DNA of 64,000 nt. Source: Streptosporangiaceae bacterium (lineage in GTDB: Bacteria; Actinomycetota; Actinomycetes; Streptosporangiales; Streptosporangiaceae). The stretch covers positions 59,785 through 123,784 of the forward strand of contig JAOPYK010000155.1 in assembly GCA_025964695.1 (NCBI GenBank), read 5' to 3'. The notes under the pieces are model-generated. The model ran no database searches, was not told the DNA's origin, and was given only the letters and a program-made list of their open reading frames with translations. This document shows positions 1-8,300 of this stretch, piece by piece. Position 1 is the first letter of the stretch, and each line of letters starts with the position of its first letter. The translations under genes and the position numbers were made by a program.

Positions 1-98
1 GCTCTGAACTCCGCCGTAATCTGATCGAACGTCATGTACGAAGGCGTGGTGCCTGGGGAAATGCAGGCGTTCTTTATGGTGGTGGTTTCCGGGGCCAT
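1..98 (-). CDS. 5' fragment of an ORF in the ESX locus (runs off window edge)
   Basis: An ATG at 98 reads leftward as MAPETTTIKNACISPGT and stays open to the window edge, giving about 32 residues. A purine-rich stretch (GGTGAGGTTAGGG) lies just upstream and could be a ribosome binding site. It follows the 193-residue ESX-associated gene in the same direction, so it is probably the next gene of the leftward type VII secretion arm. No family can be recognised from so short a piece. The ORF track did not list it because it is truncated. Confidence 0.5.
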   Translation of the reverse strand, partial: MAPETTTIKNACISPGTTPSYMTFDQITAEFR

Positions 99-131
99 GC
101 CCTAACCTCACCTACTTCTTAGAGACAGTTG

Positions 132-713
132 TCATGTGTAAGTCTGCGGCGACGTATATGTGGGAGTCGCGTTGGTCTCGGCCTGCTTGTAATTGCCCAG
201 GGCCGTCCGCAGTCCGTTGGCCACCTCTTGGTAGGAGGCCTGCAACTCGGTGAAATACGTCGTGAAGGCCTTGTGCTGAGCCGACAGGACCTCCTGGAAC
301 AGATCTGTGGCGTCGCCCTGGACACCCACGTTGTAACCGGGCGCGGCCCCATTGGTCTGAACCTTGTCGAGCGCCTTTTTCAGCTCGGCCAGGTCGGCCT
401 CGAGCTCCTTGGCGTGAGTGTCCAACTGGCTCTGGGTGATCTCGACGTGGTCTTTGCGGCCCGTGATCGGGGGCCACTTGCCGGTGTCGGGCTGCTTGCC
501 CGACTGGTGGCTCAACCCGTTGTTCTTACCGGAGCCGTTTGGGTTGTACTCCGTCGACGCGGGCGGCGGCGTCGCCGGCGCTCCGGCTGACGGGTGAGGC
601 ATGAGCGCCGGATAGGAGCTGCTCGTCGTCGGTGTCGGGGTACTCGTCCCGGACGCGGGGTAACCACTGGGGCTGCTCGTCGTCGTGGGGGTGGGGGGGT
701 TCTGGGGTGCCAT
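132..713 (-). CDS. ESX-associated Pro/Ser/Thr-rich protein with helical C-terminal domain
   Basis: The protein has 193 residues. About the first 90 are low complexity and rich in Pro, Ser and Thr (PTPTTTSSPSGYPASGTST). The remainder looks alpha-helical, with a heptad-like stretch around KELEADLAELKKALDKV followed by a second amphipathic helix. That two-helix layout resembles WXG100/PE-like ESX substrates, but no WxG turn is visible. No signal peptide or membrane segment is seen. The start is an ATG preceded by GAGGAG at good spacing. It lies downstream of two WXG100 genes on the same strand, so a secreted or substrate-associated role is inferred from context. Function is otherwise unknown. 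Confidence 0.75.
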   Translation of the reverse strand: MAPQNPPTPTTTSSPSGYPASGTSTPTPTTSSSYPALMPHPSAGAPATPPPASTEYNPNGSGKNNGLSHQSGKQPDTGKWPPITGRKDHVEITQSQLDTHAKELEADLAELKKALDKVQTNGAAPGYNVGVQGDATDLFQEVLSAQHKAFTTYFTELQASYQEVANGLRTALGNYKQAETNATPTYTSPQTYT

Positions 714-809
714 TGGGGTGTTCTCCTCAACTCCTCAACCGGAATGCGACCGCGCCGAGCGGACCAGGCGGTCGCTCGGCGCGGGACACATCCGTTCCGG
801 GCGAGCGGG

Positions 810-1109
810 TCAGGCCCAGATGCCCGTGTTGGCCTTCTCGGCCGCCTGGTAGTTCGCATTTGCCGTACCGATGGCCACACCGAGCTGGCCCACCACGTTC
901 TGCATGTCGTGGGCGGCCGCGTTCCACTGCTTCTGGAACTGCCAGTAGGCGCCCTGCGCGTCGCCGTCCCACTGGGCGAGCTTCGCCCGGAGCTTGGTCT
1001 CCAGGTCGTGGAGCTCGCTCAGCAAGGTTCGCGCGGCCAGGCTGAAGTCGGCCTCGCCGTTGCTCAGCCCGCCGAAATTGGCTCTGGTGTAGCTGCTGTC
1101 ACCACTCAT
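810..1109 (-). CDS. WXG100 family ESX secretion protein
   Basis: This 99-residue protein has the size and pattern of the WXG100 family (EsxA/EsxB-like), small helical hairpins exported by type VII secretion as dimers. The central turn reads QWDGDAQGAYWQF, with the W-x-G motif between two predicted helices. No signal peptide is present, as expected. The ATG follows GGAGGAATC, a strong ribosome binding site. It is the second of two adjacent WXG100 genes in the leftward arm and is the likely partner of the one starting at 1474. Family membership is clear; which member is EsxA-like and which EsxB-like cannot be settled by eye. Confidence 0.9.
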   Translation of the reverse strand: MSGDSSYTRANFGGLSNGEADFSLAARTLLSELHDLETKLRAKLAQWDGDAQGAYWQFQKQWNAAAHDMQNVVGQLGVAIGTANANYQAAEKANTGIWA

Positions 1110-1156
1110 GATTCCTCCGTCAGGTCACGTACCGGGTCATGTACAGGCGGGCGGGC

Positions 1157-1474
1157 TCAGCCGCCGCTCAGCAGCTGGTGCACGCGGTTGACCGCCTCGT
1201 GCGCCTCCTGCTCCTTCGCCTCATACGTGATCTTGGTGTGCACCAGGGCCTGGTGCATGCCGTCCAGCGCGTTCAGCACCTTCTGGAAGTCGTCGTTGAA
1301 ACGGTTGAAGACCGTCTCGAAGGCCATGGAGGCGTTGCCCTCCCACTGGGAGCGCACCTGGGCCTTGTGTCCCTCGAGCTGCGTCTGCAGGCCTCGGATG
1401 ATGTTCGCGGAGCCATCGATATCCTGTGCGGCCAAGGCCATTGCATGCCTGTCAACAGCGGATTCGCCCGCCAT
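1157..1474 (-). CDS. WXG100 family ESX secretion protein
   Basis: The track ORF is 125 residues, but the start chosen here is the internal ATG (MAGESAVDRHAMALAAQ). It is preceded by AGGAGG at 6 nt and gives 105 residues, normal for WXG100 proteins. The upstream 20 codons look non-coding (GHGGRREVARRCC). The W-x-G turn is QVRSQWEGNASMAF. Helices flank it on both sides. It lies about 50 bp upstream of the other WXG100 gene in the same direction, so the two probably form a co-transcribed heterodimer pair. A candidate promoter lies at 1539-1568. Confidence 0.9.
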   Translation of the reverse strand: MAGESAVDRHAMALAAQDIDGSANIIRGLQTQLEGHKAQVRSQWEGNASMAFETVFNRFNDDFQKVLNALDGMHQALVHTKITYEAKEQEAHEAVNRVHQLLSGG

Positions 1475-2227
1475 ACAGCACCTCCTAGCTACTTCGCGGC
1501 GACCACCATGGCCCACCGACACAACCTGTGGCAAACACGTCGTAAGCGCAAATAAACTCTAAGGTCAAGCACTGCGGCATGTCTACGCGGATAAGATGAC
1601 CACGGTGCGTCGCCGGTTCCACCCGAGCGTGGGAAATCAAAACGAAACATGGCGCACCGTCAATGGCTCGAATGGCTATCGGCTTCTGGCCTGCGGGTTC
1701 GCCGCTCCGGACACCCACTACCTGTCCGGCCCTTCCCGCGCGGACGCTGATCCGCCGCCGGAGCCGGTCGGCTGCCTACTGTCAGCCGGATATCGAGCGT
1801 TACGGACGGCCAGATCCGGCCATAGGTACGACACGGGCATTCGGGTCGGCTACGGGCGGCGGAGCGGCAGCGGGTGGTGACGCGACCAGCGCGTCCTTGT
1901 CCTCCTCGTGTTCTCCTCGTCCGAGAGCGCTCCGGCGACTCCGGTTTCCGGCCCGCCCGGGCGGCGCCGAATGCCGGCTCCGACCGCGGGACGGCGACCG
2001 CTCGCACTTGTGCAGCCGGCGTGATGTCAGCGAGGCAGGTCCTTCATCGGCTCCGGTGCGGGACCTCGACTGTAGGAGCTAGTTGAAACTAAAAATGAAT
2101 TCAGCGTCTCCGCACTTCATGAAGACAGACCGATGCCGTTCAGGCCACACCAAGACAGGTCGGGTTCACCGAACATTTCAACCATGGCCGAATGGCTTCT
2201 ATATCGAGCACGACCCCAGGCCCTGGC
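1475..2227. other. intergenic gap of ~750 bp in the ESX locus
   Basis: This gap separates the WXG100 pair from eccB, both transcribed leftward. Several overlapping ORFs appear on both strands (for example 1663-2082 plus and 1660-2007 minus), but all look like random high-GC frames without ribosome binding sites or recognisable motifs. Apart from the candidate promoter near 1539-1568, a locally less GC-rich patch around 2075-2120 (GTTGAAACTAAAAATGAATT) is the only notable feature. No gene is supported. Confidence 0.5.
1539..1568 (-). promoter_or_regulatory. candidate promoter of the WXG100 pair
   Basis: Reading leftward, TTGACC (1568-1563) is followed after 18 bp by TACGAC (1544-1539). This would start transcription near 1532, about 58 nt before the WXG100 start codon and its AGGAGG site. 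The match to a housekeeping sigma promoter is reasonable but not exact. It is inferred from sequence only. Confidence 0.4.
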
Positions 2228-3655
2228 TCACGGGCTGGGCTGGGGGGTGATCTGGCCTCCGGAAATGGGGTTGGCCGCCGCGCCCGGATCGAGCACCGGG
2301 CCGAGGGGGATGAGGCCGAGCACGCTGGCGGGCATCGGGAACGCGTTGGACGTCTGGTCCCCCGTGATCGCGTACCCCAGCTTGGTGGCCACGTCCGCGG
2401 ACTTCAGCGCGTAGCGGTGCCCCTCGGTGACGAGGAAGTACGTGCTCACCGAGGACGGCTTGCCCGGCTCCGGCTCCAGACCGACCAGCGCGCCCCCGCC
2501 CGGCGGGAACACCAGCTGGTCCACTCCGGTCGGAGCGGTCGACGAGGGCGGGGCCGGAAGCCGCCCGCCCAGCGCCAGGTGCCCGGCGGAGTTCCCCGTG
2601 GGGTCGTCGTAGACGGCGCAGAGCGGGGTCGAGTCGGCGTACTGCACCATCTGTGGCGGGCGCCCCGCCAACTCCGGACGGGAGATCACCGTGGGCGACG
2701 CGCGGTAGGCGCTCACCGAAGCCGGGTCGAGCGGGATGGCCTGGAACGGCTGGTTTCCGTACGCCTGGCTGGAAGCCGGATCGGCCCGCAGCAACTCCTT
2801 CTCCAGTGCGCTGATCGGAGCCAGCCCGTCCCGCAGCAGCACGTACCAGGCCGTACCGGACGCGGCGTCGACCTGGAAGACCTGACCCACCTTGGCCGGG
2901 CCACGCGGGCCTGTCACCGCGGTGCCGCGTCCCGGGATGTCCGGCGCCTGGTAGTCCGGCCCCGCCGGCAGCGCGTTGAGCCACTTGGCCGCCACCTGCG
3001 GCGGAAGCGTGGACAGCGTCGACACCGCGTAGTGCGGGACCCGCAGCCGGTGGTTGCGCCAGATCAGCCAGGTCTGGCCGGCCGCCGCCGCGGCCACGGC
3101 CTGGTCGTCGCGCAGCCCTTGACCTCCGACACCGTGACCCGCCACCAGGGTGACCACCGGGGTACGGCCCGTCACGCCGTTGTCGACCGTCCGGACGCAC
3201 ACCGACCAGGGAGTGCGTACCAGCTTCTTGGCGTCGGGGAGCGTGTTGGGCGCACCTGGGATCCCGACCTCCGGTCCGCGGTCGAAGGCGGTCAGTGAGT
3301 TGCGCGAGACCGACTTGCGGTGGCCGTCGTCCGCACCCGCGAGCAGCCGCGCCGACACGTAGTTGGCGACCGGGCACAGCTGCTGGTTCTGGCACCAGAC
3401 GTACCGGGCGCCGGTCTCCTTCTCCACGATGAGCATGCCGCCCTGCTGCAGGCCGGTCGCGCCGCCTGGGTTCAGCAGGCCGTAGATGCCGAACGCCGCC
3501 ATCACCAGCAGGGCCACCATGACACCGCAGAACGCGGCCACGTTGAGCCGGCGCAACGGCAGCTCGGGATTGTCCGGCTCGCCGAGGACCAGGGCGAGCG
3601 CGGCGCGCTGGGTCATCAGGCGATGCGCTTGGAGCAGGTCTTTGCGGGTCTGCAC
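2228..3655 (-). CDS. eccB: type VII secretion protein EccB
   Basis: This 475-residue protein has the usual length and layout of EccB, the ESX core component with one transmembrane helix and a large extracytoplasmic domain. The cytoplasmic N-terminus MQTRKDLLQAHRLMTQRAALALV is the typical EccB opening. A single membrane segment lies around residues 40-62 (AAFCGVMVALLVMAAFGIYG). The outer domain keeps a nearby Cys pair in YVWCQNQQLCPVANY. Start is GTG, 4 bp after the eccD stop, with no clear ribosome binding site, suggesting translational coupling. The order eccD-eccB on one strand, divergent from eccC, differs from the usual mycobacterial B-C-D order. Confidence 0.95.
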   Translation of the reverse strand: MQTRKDLLQAHRLMTQRAALALVLGEPDNPELPLRRLNVAAFCGVMVALLVMAAFGIYGLLNPGGATGLQQGGMLIVEKETGARYVWCQNQQLCPVANYVSARLLAGADDGHRKSVSRNSLTAFDRGPEVGIPGAPNTLPDAKKLVRTPWSVCVRTVDNGVTGRTPVVTLVAGHGVGGQGLRDDQAVAAAAAGQTWLIWRNHRLRVPHYAVSTLSTLPPQVAAKWLNALPAGPDYQAPDIPGRGTAVTGPRGPAKVGQVFQVDAASGTAWYVLLRDGLAPISALEKELLRADPASSQAYGNQPFQAIPLDPASVSAYRASPTVISRPELAGRPPQMVQYADSTPLCAVYDDPTGNSAGHLALGGRLPAPPSSTAPTGVDQLVFPPGGGALVGLEPEPGKPSSVSTYFLVTEGHRYALKSADVATKLGYAITGDQTSNAFPMPASVLGLIPLGPVLDPGAAANPISGGQITPQPSP

Positions 3656-3659
3656 CGGC

Positions 3660-5054
3660 TCAGCCCGTCGCGCCGCGAATGTAGGCGTACAGGCCTGCCA
3701 CGCCGAGCGCCAGCGGGATCAGGCTCAACACGATCAGCAGGTCGAGGATGTCGGCCGCGCGCGGCCAGAACGGCGAGGGTCGGTGATCGGGCAACCAGAG
3801 CCCGGCCGACACCGCGATCCCGGCGCCCAGCATCAGGGGCAGCAGGGATCCCACGACCATGGCGGGCTGTGAGGCCCCGAGGGAGAGCGCGAGGGTGAGC
3901 ATGGCGAGCCCGGCCATGCCCGGCACCATCAGCGCCAGCCGCTGCGTGCGGCCCCGGAACAGACGTGAGCGCAGCAGCAGGGCGAGGGCGATGACGGCGG
4001 AGGTCGTCGGTGCCGCCCAGCCGCCGGCGAACGCCAATGGGATCTGCCCGGCGAAGCCGGTGATGCCGAGGGCGAGTGCGGTGCCGGTGACGAACCGGTC
4101 GGCGCGGGCCGTACGGCGCAGCAACTGCCTGCCGTCGACAGTGAGGGTGTCGCGCCGCAGATCCTCCGCACTGGTCGGTACGGGTGGCAGTGTCACGCGC
4201 GCCAGCCGGAACGAGATCGTGGGGACCAGCGGGGTCAGCGCCAGGGTGACCGCGACGATGATCCCGCTCACCGCGGGCGCGGAGACGCCGTCGAGCACCG
4301 AGGCCCCGGCGCCGATCACGCCCATGAACGCGGCGAGCACGGCGCCCAGGAAGATGGGCAGGCCGTCGGCGATGGCGATCGCCGCGATCGTCCCGACCAG
4401 TACCACCGCCGCGAAGCCCACGAGCAGGTGCGGCGCGCCGAACTGGAAGAGCGGCGTGGACCGGCCGGCGGCGAGCAGCCCCGCGAGGAAGGCGTGCGGC
4501 AGGGCCATGAAACCGAAGACCGCGCCGGCCCCCGAGTCACCGGCCGCCCGGGACAGGCCGACGCCCGTGAGCACCAGGATGAGACTGATCACACCCGCGA
4601 CGATGGCGGGCAGGATCCACGAGGGCCCCGACAACAGCAAGATCGCCGCCGCGACCACGGACGCGCCCGCCGCCGTGCTCAGCGTGAACGCCCGGGTCCA
4701 CTCCGGCCGCCAGCGGTCCGGCAGGTCGTTGATCCCCGTCGCCACCACGTCGGCGACGTCGTCGAAGGCCAGTTCCGGCAGCTGCGACATGCCGGGCCGC
4801 AGATAGAGCAGCTCCCCGTCGCGGAGATTCGCCTGGCCGGGTGTCGTGTCACCGCCGAACGGCGCCTCGTCGAGACGCTGCAGCACCCAGCCCCCGTGCG
4901 CCAGCCCGGCATCGGCCAGATCATCCCCGGAGTAGTGCAGGATCGCCGGGAAGAGCTGGGCGAACGAGACATCGGCCGGCAGCGAGATGTCCACCCGCCG
5001 TTTCGGGCCGACGATCGTGACCCGGCACAGATCCGCTCCAGTGGTCGAACTCAC
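3660..5054 (-). CDS. eccD: type VII secretion integral membrane protein EccD
   Basis: The product (464 residues) has the EccD architecture. An N-terminal ubiquitin-like domain of about 95 residues (DLCRVTIVGPKRRVDISLP) is followed by a linker and about eleven hydrophobic segments from residue 125 to the end. EccD forms the membrane vestibule of the ESX complex. Start is GTG with GGAG seven bases upstream. The intergenic space to eccC contains twin 20-bp repeats that may be operators. The gene is co-directional and nearly contiguous with eccB. The family call is secure. Confidence 0.93.
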   Translation of the reverse strand: MSSTTGADLCRVTIVGPKRRVDISLPADVSFAQLFPAILHYSGDDLADAGLAHGGWVLQRLDEAPFGGDTTPGQANLRDGELLYLRPGMSQLPELAFDDVADVVATGINDLPDRWRPEWTRAFTLSTAAGASVVAAAILLLSGPSWILPAIVAGVISLILVLTGVGLSRAAGDSGAGAVFGFMALPHAFLAGLLAAGRSTPLFQFGAPHLLVGFAAVVLVGTIAAIAIADGLPIFLGAVLAAFMGVIGAGASVLDGVSAPAVSGIIVAVTLALTPLVPTISFRLARVTLPPVPTSAEDLRRDTLTVDGRQLLRRTARADRFVTGTALALGITGFAGQIPLAFAGGWAAPTTSAVIALALLLRSRLFRGRTQRLALMVPGMAGLAMLTLALSLGASQPAMVVGSLLPLMLGAGIAVSAGLWLPDHRPSPFWPRAADILDLLIVLSLIPLALGVAGLYAYIRGATG

Positions 5055-5090
5055 CAGGCTCCTCGCTCGTCGAGTTTGCGGCTGACGGCC

Positions 5091-5130
5091 TCCCTTATGG
5101 GGGGAGAACTTCCCTTATAGCGGGAGAAAC
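5091..5130. promoter_or_regulatory. two tandem 20-bp operator-like repeats between eccD and eccC
   Basis: Two head-to-tail copies of a 20-bp unit, TCCCTTATGGGGGGAGAACT and TCCCTTATAGCGGGAGAAAC, abut exactly. Each half resembles an imperfect TCCC-N6-GGGA dyad. The 20-bp period places both on about the same DNA face. They sit in the divergent eccD/eccC spacer, 36 bp from the eccD start, a position suited to a regulator controlling both arms. The binding protein is unknown. Confidence 0.5.
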
Positions 5131-5200
5131 CGTTACAACATAGACCGTTGGAAGCTTCGGCATCGAGCAAAGGGGCCGGTCGCGTGAGCAGTGAGCGGCG

Positions 5201-5380
5201 CATCAAGGCGGCTGCGCGCCTCGCGGGCAGAGCAAGCGCAATGAACAGTGTGCGGCCGTGCGGTGTTTGCGCACAGAAGCGCGCGAGAACGGGAACCGGG
5301 CGACCACGCGTGACGAGGGAAGACGTCGTATCAAGGCGGCTGCGGGCCGCCGCGCGAGCGGAGCGAGCGCTATGAGCACA
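5201..5380 (+). repeat. imperfect direct repeat of the eccC start region
   Basis: The stretch leading into the eccC start (ATCAAGGCGGCTGCG ... GCGAGCGGAGCGAGCGC then ATGAG) has an earlier degenerate copy around 5201-5249 (ATCAAGGCGGCTGCG ... AGAGCAAGCGCA then ATGAA). The two copies begin about 129 bp apart. Read as protein in their different frames they give RRIKAAARLAGRASAM and RRRIKAAAGRRASGASAM. The upstream copy opens only a short ORF. It looks like a local duplication that left a decoy start. Confidence 0.55.
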
Positions 5381-8300
5381 CTTCTGGTACGGCGTGCGGA
5401 ACGACGCAAGCCTCCGGAGATGCCACGCGGGGAGATCCTGATGGACTCGCCGCCGGAGCTTCCCGAGGTCATTTCCAATACGTTCCAGAACGTGCTGATG
5501 TACCTGCCGATGGCGGCGGGGTCCGGCGCGATGGTGTTCATGTTCATGAACCCCAACGCGAACATGCTGCAGATGGTCGCCGGCGGCATGTTCGCACTGT
5601 CGATGTTCGGGATGATGTTCAGCCAGGTCGGCCAGCGCAGCGGCGAACGCAAGATCAAGCTCAACGGAGCCCGGCGCGACTACCTGCGGTATCTCGGCCA
5701 GGTCCGCAAGAAGGTGCGCAGGGCCGCGTCGATGCAGCGTGAGGCGCTGGAATGGAACAACCCCCGGCCGGACCGCCTGTGGTCGATCGTCATGAGCGCC
5801 CGGATCTGGGAGCGCAGGGCCACCGATCCCGACTTCGGCCAGGTACGGATCGCCACCGGTGCGCAGCGGCTGGCCGTCCAGCTGATCCCGCCGGAGACCA
5901 AGCCGGTGGAGGATCTGGAGCCGATGAGCGCGGGCGCGCTGCGCCGGTTCATGCGCGCGCACTCGACCGTGCCCGAACTCCCGGTCGCGATCCAGCTGAA
6001 GTCGTTCGCTCGGATCGTGCCCAGCGGTGACCCGGAGGCCGTATACGGCATGGTCCGGGCGATGATCATGCAGGTCGCCGCCTTCCATTCCCCCGACGAC
6101 GTACGGATCACGGTGTGCGCCTCACCGGACCGGATGCCGCAATGGGAGTGGATCAAGTGGCTGCCGCACGCCCTGCATCCTGGCGAGTACGACGCCACCG
6201 GCCAGGTGCGGCTGCTGACCCGGACACTGACCGAGCTCGAGTCACTGCTCGGCCCCGAGATCAAGGACCGGGCCCGGTTCGGCTCCGGCCGCTCCGGCGG
6301 GGACCTGCCGTTCCACCTGGTCATCATGGACGGCGGCCAGTCCTCGTACGAATCGCAGATCGCCGCCGACGGGATCGACGGGGTGTGTGTCCTCGACCTC
6401 ACCCAGACCGTCGCGCCGACCCCCGCGGCCACGATGCTGCGCCTGCACGTCACGGCCGACCGGGTACAGATGTTGCAGCGGGACCGTACCGGAAAGGACG
6501 TGCCCACCCCGATCGGGCGCCCGGACGCCGCGGGAGCCGCGCAGGCGGAGGCACTGGCCCGCCAGGTCGCGCCGTTCCGGTCCAGCTCGGCCGGCGAACC
6601 CGAGCTGGACCTGCTCGCCGCCAACACGACGCTCACCTCGCTGCTCGGCCTCCCGGATCCGTACAGCCTCGACGCGTCCGCGCTGTGGCGGCCCAGGGCG
6701 CAGCGCAACCGCTTCCGGGTACCGATCGGCCTGGACTCCGAGGGGCGGCCGATCGAGCTGGACATCAAGGAGTCCGCGCAGGGCGGTGTGGGCCCGCACG
6801 GGCTGTGCATCGGCGCCACCGGATCCGGCAAGTCCGAGCTGCTGCGCACGCTGGTGCTCGGCCTGGCGATGACGCACTCGCCCGAGGTGCTCAACTTCGT
6901 GCTCGTCGACTTCAAGGGCGGTGCGACGTTCCTCGGCATGGAGGGGCTGCAGCACGTGTCCGCCATCATCACCAACCTGGAGGACGAGCTGCCGCTCGTC
7001 GACCGGATGTACGACGCGTTGCACGGCGAGATGGTTCGCCGCCAGGAGTATCTGCGCGCCCAGGGCAACTACGCCTCGCTGCGCGACTACGAGAAGGCCC
7101 GCGTCGAGGGTGCGCCGCTGGCTCCGATGCCGACCCTGTTCCTGGTGCTGGACGAGTTCTCTGAGCTGCTGTCGGCCAAGCCGGACTTCGCCGAGCTGTT
7201 CGTGATGATCGGCCGGCTGGGACGCTCCCTCGGCGTACATCTGCTGCTGGCCTCACAGCGGCTGGAGGAGGGCAAGCTGCGCGGCCTCGACACGCACCTG
7301 TCGTACCGCATCGGCCTGCGCACCTTCTCGGCCATGGAGTCCCGGGTCGTGCTGGGCGTGCCGGACGCCTACGAACTGCCGCCGCAGCCCGGCAACGGCT
7401 ATTTGAAGTTCGCCACCGAGCCGATGATCCGCTTCAAGGCGGCGTACGTCTCCGGACCGGTCGGCGAGGAGGCCGGCCGCCCCGCGGCGACGACCGCGCA
7501 GATCGTGCAGCAGGTCCTGCCGTACGGCGTCGAGTACATCCCGCCGCAGATCATCTCGACGTCCTCGGCCCCCGAGCAGCAGAGCTCTTCGGAAACGCTG
7601 TTCGACGTGGTCGTCCGGCAGCTGGCCGGGCAGGGACCGGCACCGCACCAGATCTGGCTGCCGCCGCTCGACGAGCCGCCCACGCTGGACACGCTGCTGC
7701 CCCCGCTGAGCGAGGGCGAGTTCGGGCTCGCCCCGGCCGGCTGGGAATGGCGTGGCAAGCTGCACGCGGTCGTCGGCATCGTGGACCGGCCGTTCGACCA
7801 GCGGCGCGAGCCGTACTGGCTGGATCTGTCCGCGGCGGCCGGCCACATCGGTGTCGCGGGCGGGCCGCAGACCGGCAAGTCCACCCTGCTGCGGACCGTG
7901 ATCACGTCGCTGGCCCTACAGCACACCCCGGCGGAAGTGCAGTTCTACTGCCTGGACTTCGGTGGCGGCACGCTCAACGCGATCCGGGATCTCCCGCACA
8001 TCGGCGGAGTGGCCTCCCGGATGGACGCCGACCGGGTTCGCCGTACCGTGGCGGAGATCACCACGCTGCTGGAGAGCCGGGAACAGATGTTCGCCGAGCG
8101 CGGTATCGACTCCATGCCGACCTACCGGCGGATGCGCGCCGCGGGCGACTTCCCCGGCGATGGCTTCGGAGACGTCTTCCTCGTCGTGGACAACTGGCTC
8201 ACGCTCCGCCAGGACTACGAGGCGCTGGAGGGCAGCATCACCCAGCTCGCGGCCCGCGGCCTCGGGTACGGCATCCACCTGGTGGCGGCGACCAACAAGT

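Noticed and set aside
1660-2082. overlapping ORFs in the WXG100-eccB gap
   Set aside because: They occur on both strands at once, lack ribosome binding sites and have Arg/Ala-rich composition without predicted structure.
5051-6088. 345-residue minus-strand ORF over the eccC start
   Set aside because: Antisense to conserved EccC sequence and rich in His/Arg/Gly; no ribosome binding site or motif.
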